DNA from: Sphingomonas sp.
Lineage (GTDB): Bacteria; Pseudomonadota; Alphaproteobacteria; Sphingomonadales; Sphingomonadaceae
Assembly: GCA_021154945.1 (NCBI GenBank)
Contig: JAJNQF010000458.1
Coordinates: forward strand, 1 to 16,865
Direction of reading: 5' to 3'
Length of the DNA: 16,865 nucleotides
In this document: positions 16,601 through 16,865 of the stretch, in pieces
Position numbering within the stretch: position 1 is the first letter of the stretch
Layout: every line of letters begins with the position of its first letter
Notes under the pieces: generated by a model
The model's database searches: none
The model's input: only the letters and a program-made list of their open reading frames with translations
Told to the model about the DNA's origin: nothing
Program-made: the position numbers and the translations under genes

Positions 16601-16709
16601 CGGGCTGGGTGAGATAGACCGAGATGGACTTGGTGGGAGCGGCGGGTTTCGCGAGTGCCGGCGCCGCGATCAGGAGCGCCGTTCCGCAGAGCAGCCATTT
16701 CGCAACCAT
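13692..16709 (-). CDS. Large exported beta-helix protein (GH28-related/pectate lyase superfamily) with C-terminal propeller-like domain
   Basis: This 1005-residue protein starts with a signal peptide (1-20, MVAKWLLCGTALLIAAPALA). Two pectate-lyase-superfamily segments follow, at about 42-97 and 387-437, each with an Asp-rich start, ALQxAID, LPxGRYRxT and TI..R; each is followed by right-handed beta-helix-like sequence. A Cys pair, CDAKGC (665-670), and a charged, Gln/Arg-rich linker (about 685-705) lead to a domain at about 720-1005 with repeated DAxGxLYxxD-like turns, as in NHL/SMP-30 beta-propellers. No catalytic residues can be assigned. It is convergent with the esterase gene, their stops only nine bases apart, so it is a separate transcript next to a xylan locus. 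Start: ATG with GGGAG seven bases upstream. It may be a polysaccharide lyase or hydrolase, or a binding protein; the substrate is unknown. Confidence 0.85.
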   Translation of the reverse strand: MVAKWLLCGTALLIAAPALAKPAAPTKSISVYLTQPDDPSAITVKGVGDGRADDSVALQQAIDAAAAGGHGGVVFLPSGRYRITRTIFVRSAVRIFGVGPTRPEIVLGNNSVGYASGVAAMVSFTGEDQYRVGKAPVPPRTSVPFDPAIFDATSSTFYSALSNVDFRIGEGNAGAVAVRFRVAQHGYLRHVDFHIGSGLAGVYQAGNEFENLRFFGGRYGIMSEKTSPAWQFTLIDSEFQGQRDAAIREHEVDLTLVNVAIRDTPVGIEIDRGYSDSLWGKDVRFENVSQAGVIISAENSVFTQIGFDNAVASNTPTFVRFRDSGKTVAGAGPRYRVSDFSYGLKLAGLGAIGDYATDIQMAPLARMPARRTPAIRAMPPVRDWANVHDLGVKGDDTTDDTAALQRAIDTHRVLYLPVGRYRVTDTIKLRPDSVLISLHPSLTHLYLPDETPAYMGVGGPKALLQSAKGGNAIVSGLGLWTGGVNPRATALLWKAGEASMVNDVKIQGGGGTVLTKGSPIGFGDPRARFDGQHPSIWVTDGGGGTFAAIWSPNTLASAGFHVSNTKTPGYVYELSAEHHYRAEIVLDNVENWEFLAPQTEQEVRDGVDAISTEIRNSRNILFANYHGYRVTRTIKPMDAAVKLYNSGDIRFRNVHVNAESGFASCDAKGCGTYLRASKFPFENAIKDMTRQQEVREREFARLDVPAAPATAATQPAIPVSPGVEKLADGFYSIAGGSIDAKGKLYFIDRQFQRIHGWTKAEGLSIVADAPLDAVNLAVDRSGKLLVQSSAGRDGTVYSIDPTKPAEVTVIAPTAAGPHRGAATLLPVNVWANGEFADRIDPATYTYPTMADFFTTKMGEAKPQEYVSPDGSLVLPAFRVWNQGPDDHRGWRWSDTLDSYGFVAAAPGERVVLTNASENRTYSGVVGDQGRLTDLKVVADRGGESVARDAAGNLYVANGQVFVYAPDGTLARRIDVPERPLQLVIGGADRRTLFILTHHALYAAGI

Positions 16710-16727
16710 CGTCCGTCTCCCGTTATC

Positions 16728-16741
16728 AGGACAGCAGTCCT
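16728..16741. promoter_or_regulatory. Candidate operator upstream of the beta-helix gene
   Basis: AGGACAGCAGTCCT is a 14-base palindrome with one mismatched pair, 18 bases before the start codon of the beta-helix protein. A further GGACTGC (16789-16795), inverted relative to the GCAGTCC within the palindrome, lies about 50 bases farther upstream. It differs from the LacI-type element at 10200-10213, so another regulator may be involved. The symmetry is visible; the function is inferred. Confidence 0.35.
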
Positions 16742-16802
16742 ACCGTTCGTGAGGGTGCGCTTCATCTGCGACGAAGGTCGTACTTGGGGGACTGCCCTTT
16801 AA

Positions 16803-16851
16803 TCCTCCCCCGCCAGGGGGTGGTGGCGCCGTAGGCGACGGAGGGGGAGGA
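16803..16851. repeat. GC-rich intergenic inverted repeat (REP-like)
   Basis: Perfect 9-base arms TCCTCCCCC (16803-16811) and GGGGGAGGA (16843-16851) flank a GC-rich centre that holds a smaller hairpin, CGCC-GTA-GGCG (16827-16837). The element lies outside coding sequence at the right end of the window. It resembles the dispersed palindromic CCTCCCCC...GGGGGAGG elements that I recall from intergenic regions of sphingomonads and relatives. It has no T-run, so it is not a standard terminator. Confidence 0.6.
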
Positions 16852-16865
16852 CACGGAACAGGCGT

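Overview
The window is high-GC DNA with dense, mostly intact genes, read as a chromosomal segment of a sphingomonad-type alphaproteobacterium (Sphingomonas or a close relative). This rests on the D-mannonate dehydratase, which from memory closely resembles the characterised Novosphingobium aromaticivorans enzyme, on the GC-rich codon use, and on the HemD/mitofilin-like gene order at the left edge. No search was run, so the genus is an inference.

Layout. (1) 3-1199, + strand: the C-terminal part of uroporphyrinogen-III synthase (HemD), read in frame without a stop into a membrane-anchored HemX/mitofilin-like protein. (2) 1200-1517: a 318-base gap with one possible 54-residue ORF. (3) 10151 down to 1518, - strand: a gene train GH3 glycosidase, ManD-type D-mannonate dehydratase, ExuT-like hexuronate transporter, UxaC, UxuB and a DUF72 protein; the first five are almost contiguous and three junctions overlap. 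(4) 10152-10266: a divergent promoter region with a LacI-type operator. (5) 10267-13682, + strand: a GH67 alpha-glucuronidase and a XynE-like SGNH esterase, both with export signals. (6) 16709 down to 13692, - strand: a 1005-residue exported protein with two pectate-lyase-superfamily beta-helix segments and a C-terminal propeller-like domain. (7) 16710-16865: its leader, with a palindromic candidate operator and an intergenic GC-rich inverted repeat.

How the genes work together. The centre is a glucuronoxylan-glucuronate utilisation locus. GH67 should remove (4-O-methyl-)glucuronate from xylo-oligosaccharides, the XynE-like esterase may remove acyl groups, and GH3 should trim the beta-linked backbone. 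All three look exported, so the work is probably periplasmic. ExuT would import the free hexuronate. UxaC (glucuronate to fructuronate), UxuB (fructuronate to mannonate) and ManD (mannonate to 2-keto-3-deoxygluconate) form a complete pathway to KDG, with ManD standing in for UxuA. KDG kinase, KDPG aldolase, xylanase, TonB receptor and the regulator are not in the window.

The best candidates for something new are the large beta-helix/propeller protein, the in-frame HemD fusion, and the single operator that appears to control both divergent arms. I saw no tRNA, rRNA, CRISPR array, insertion sequence or phage gene.
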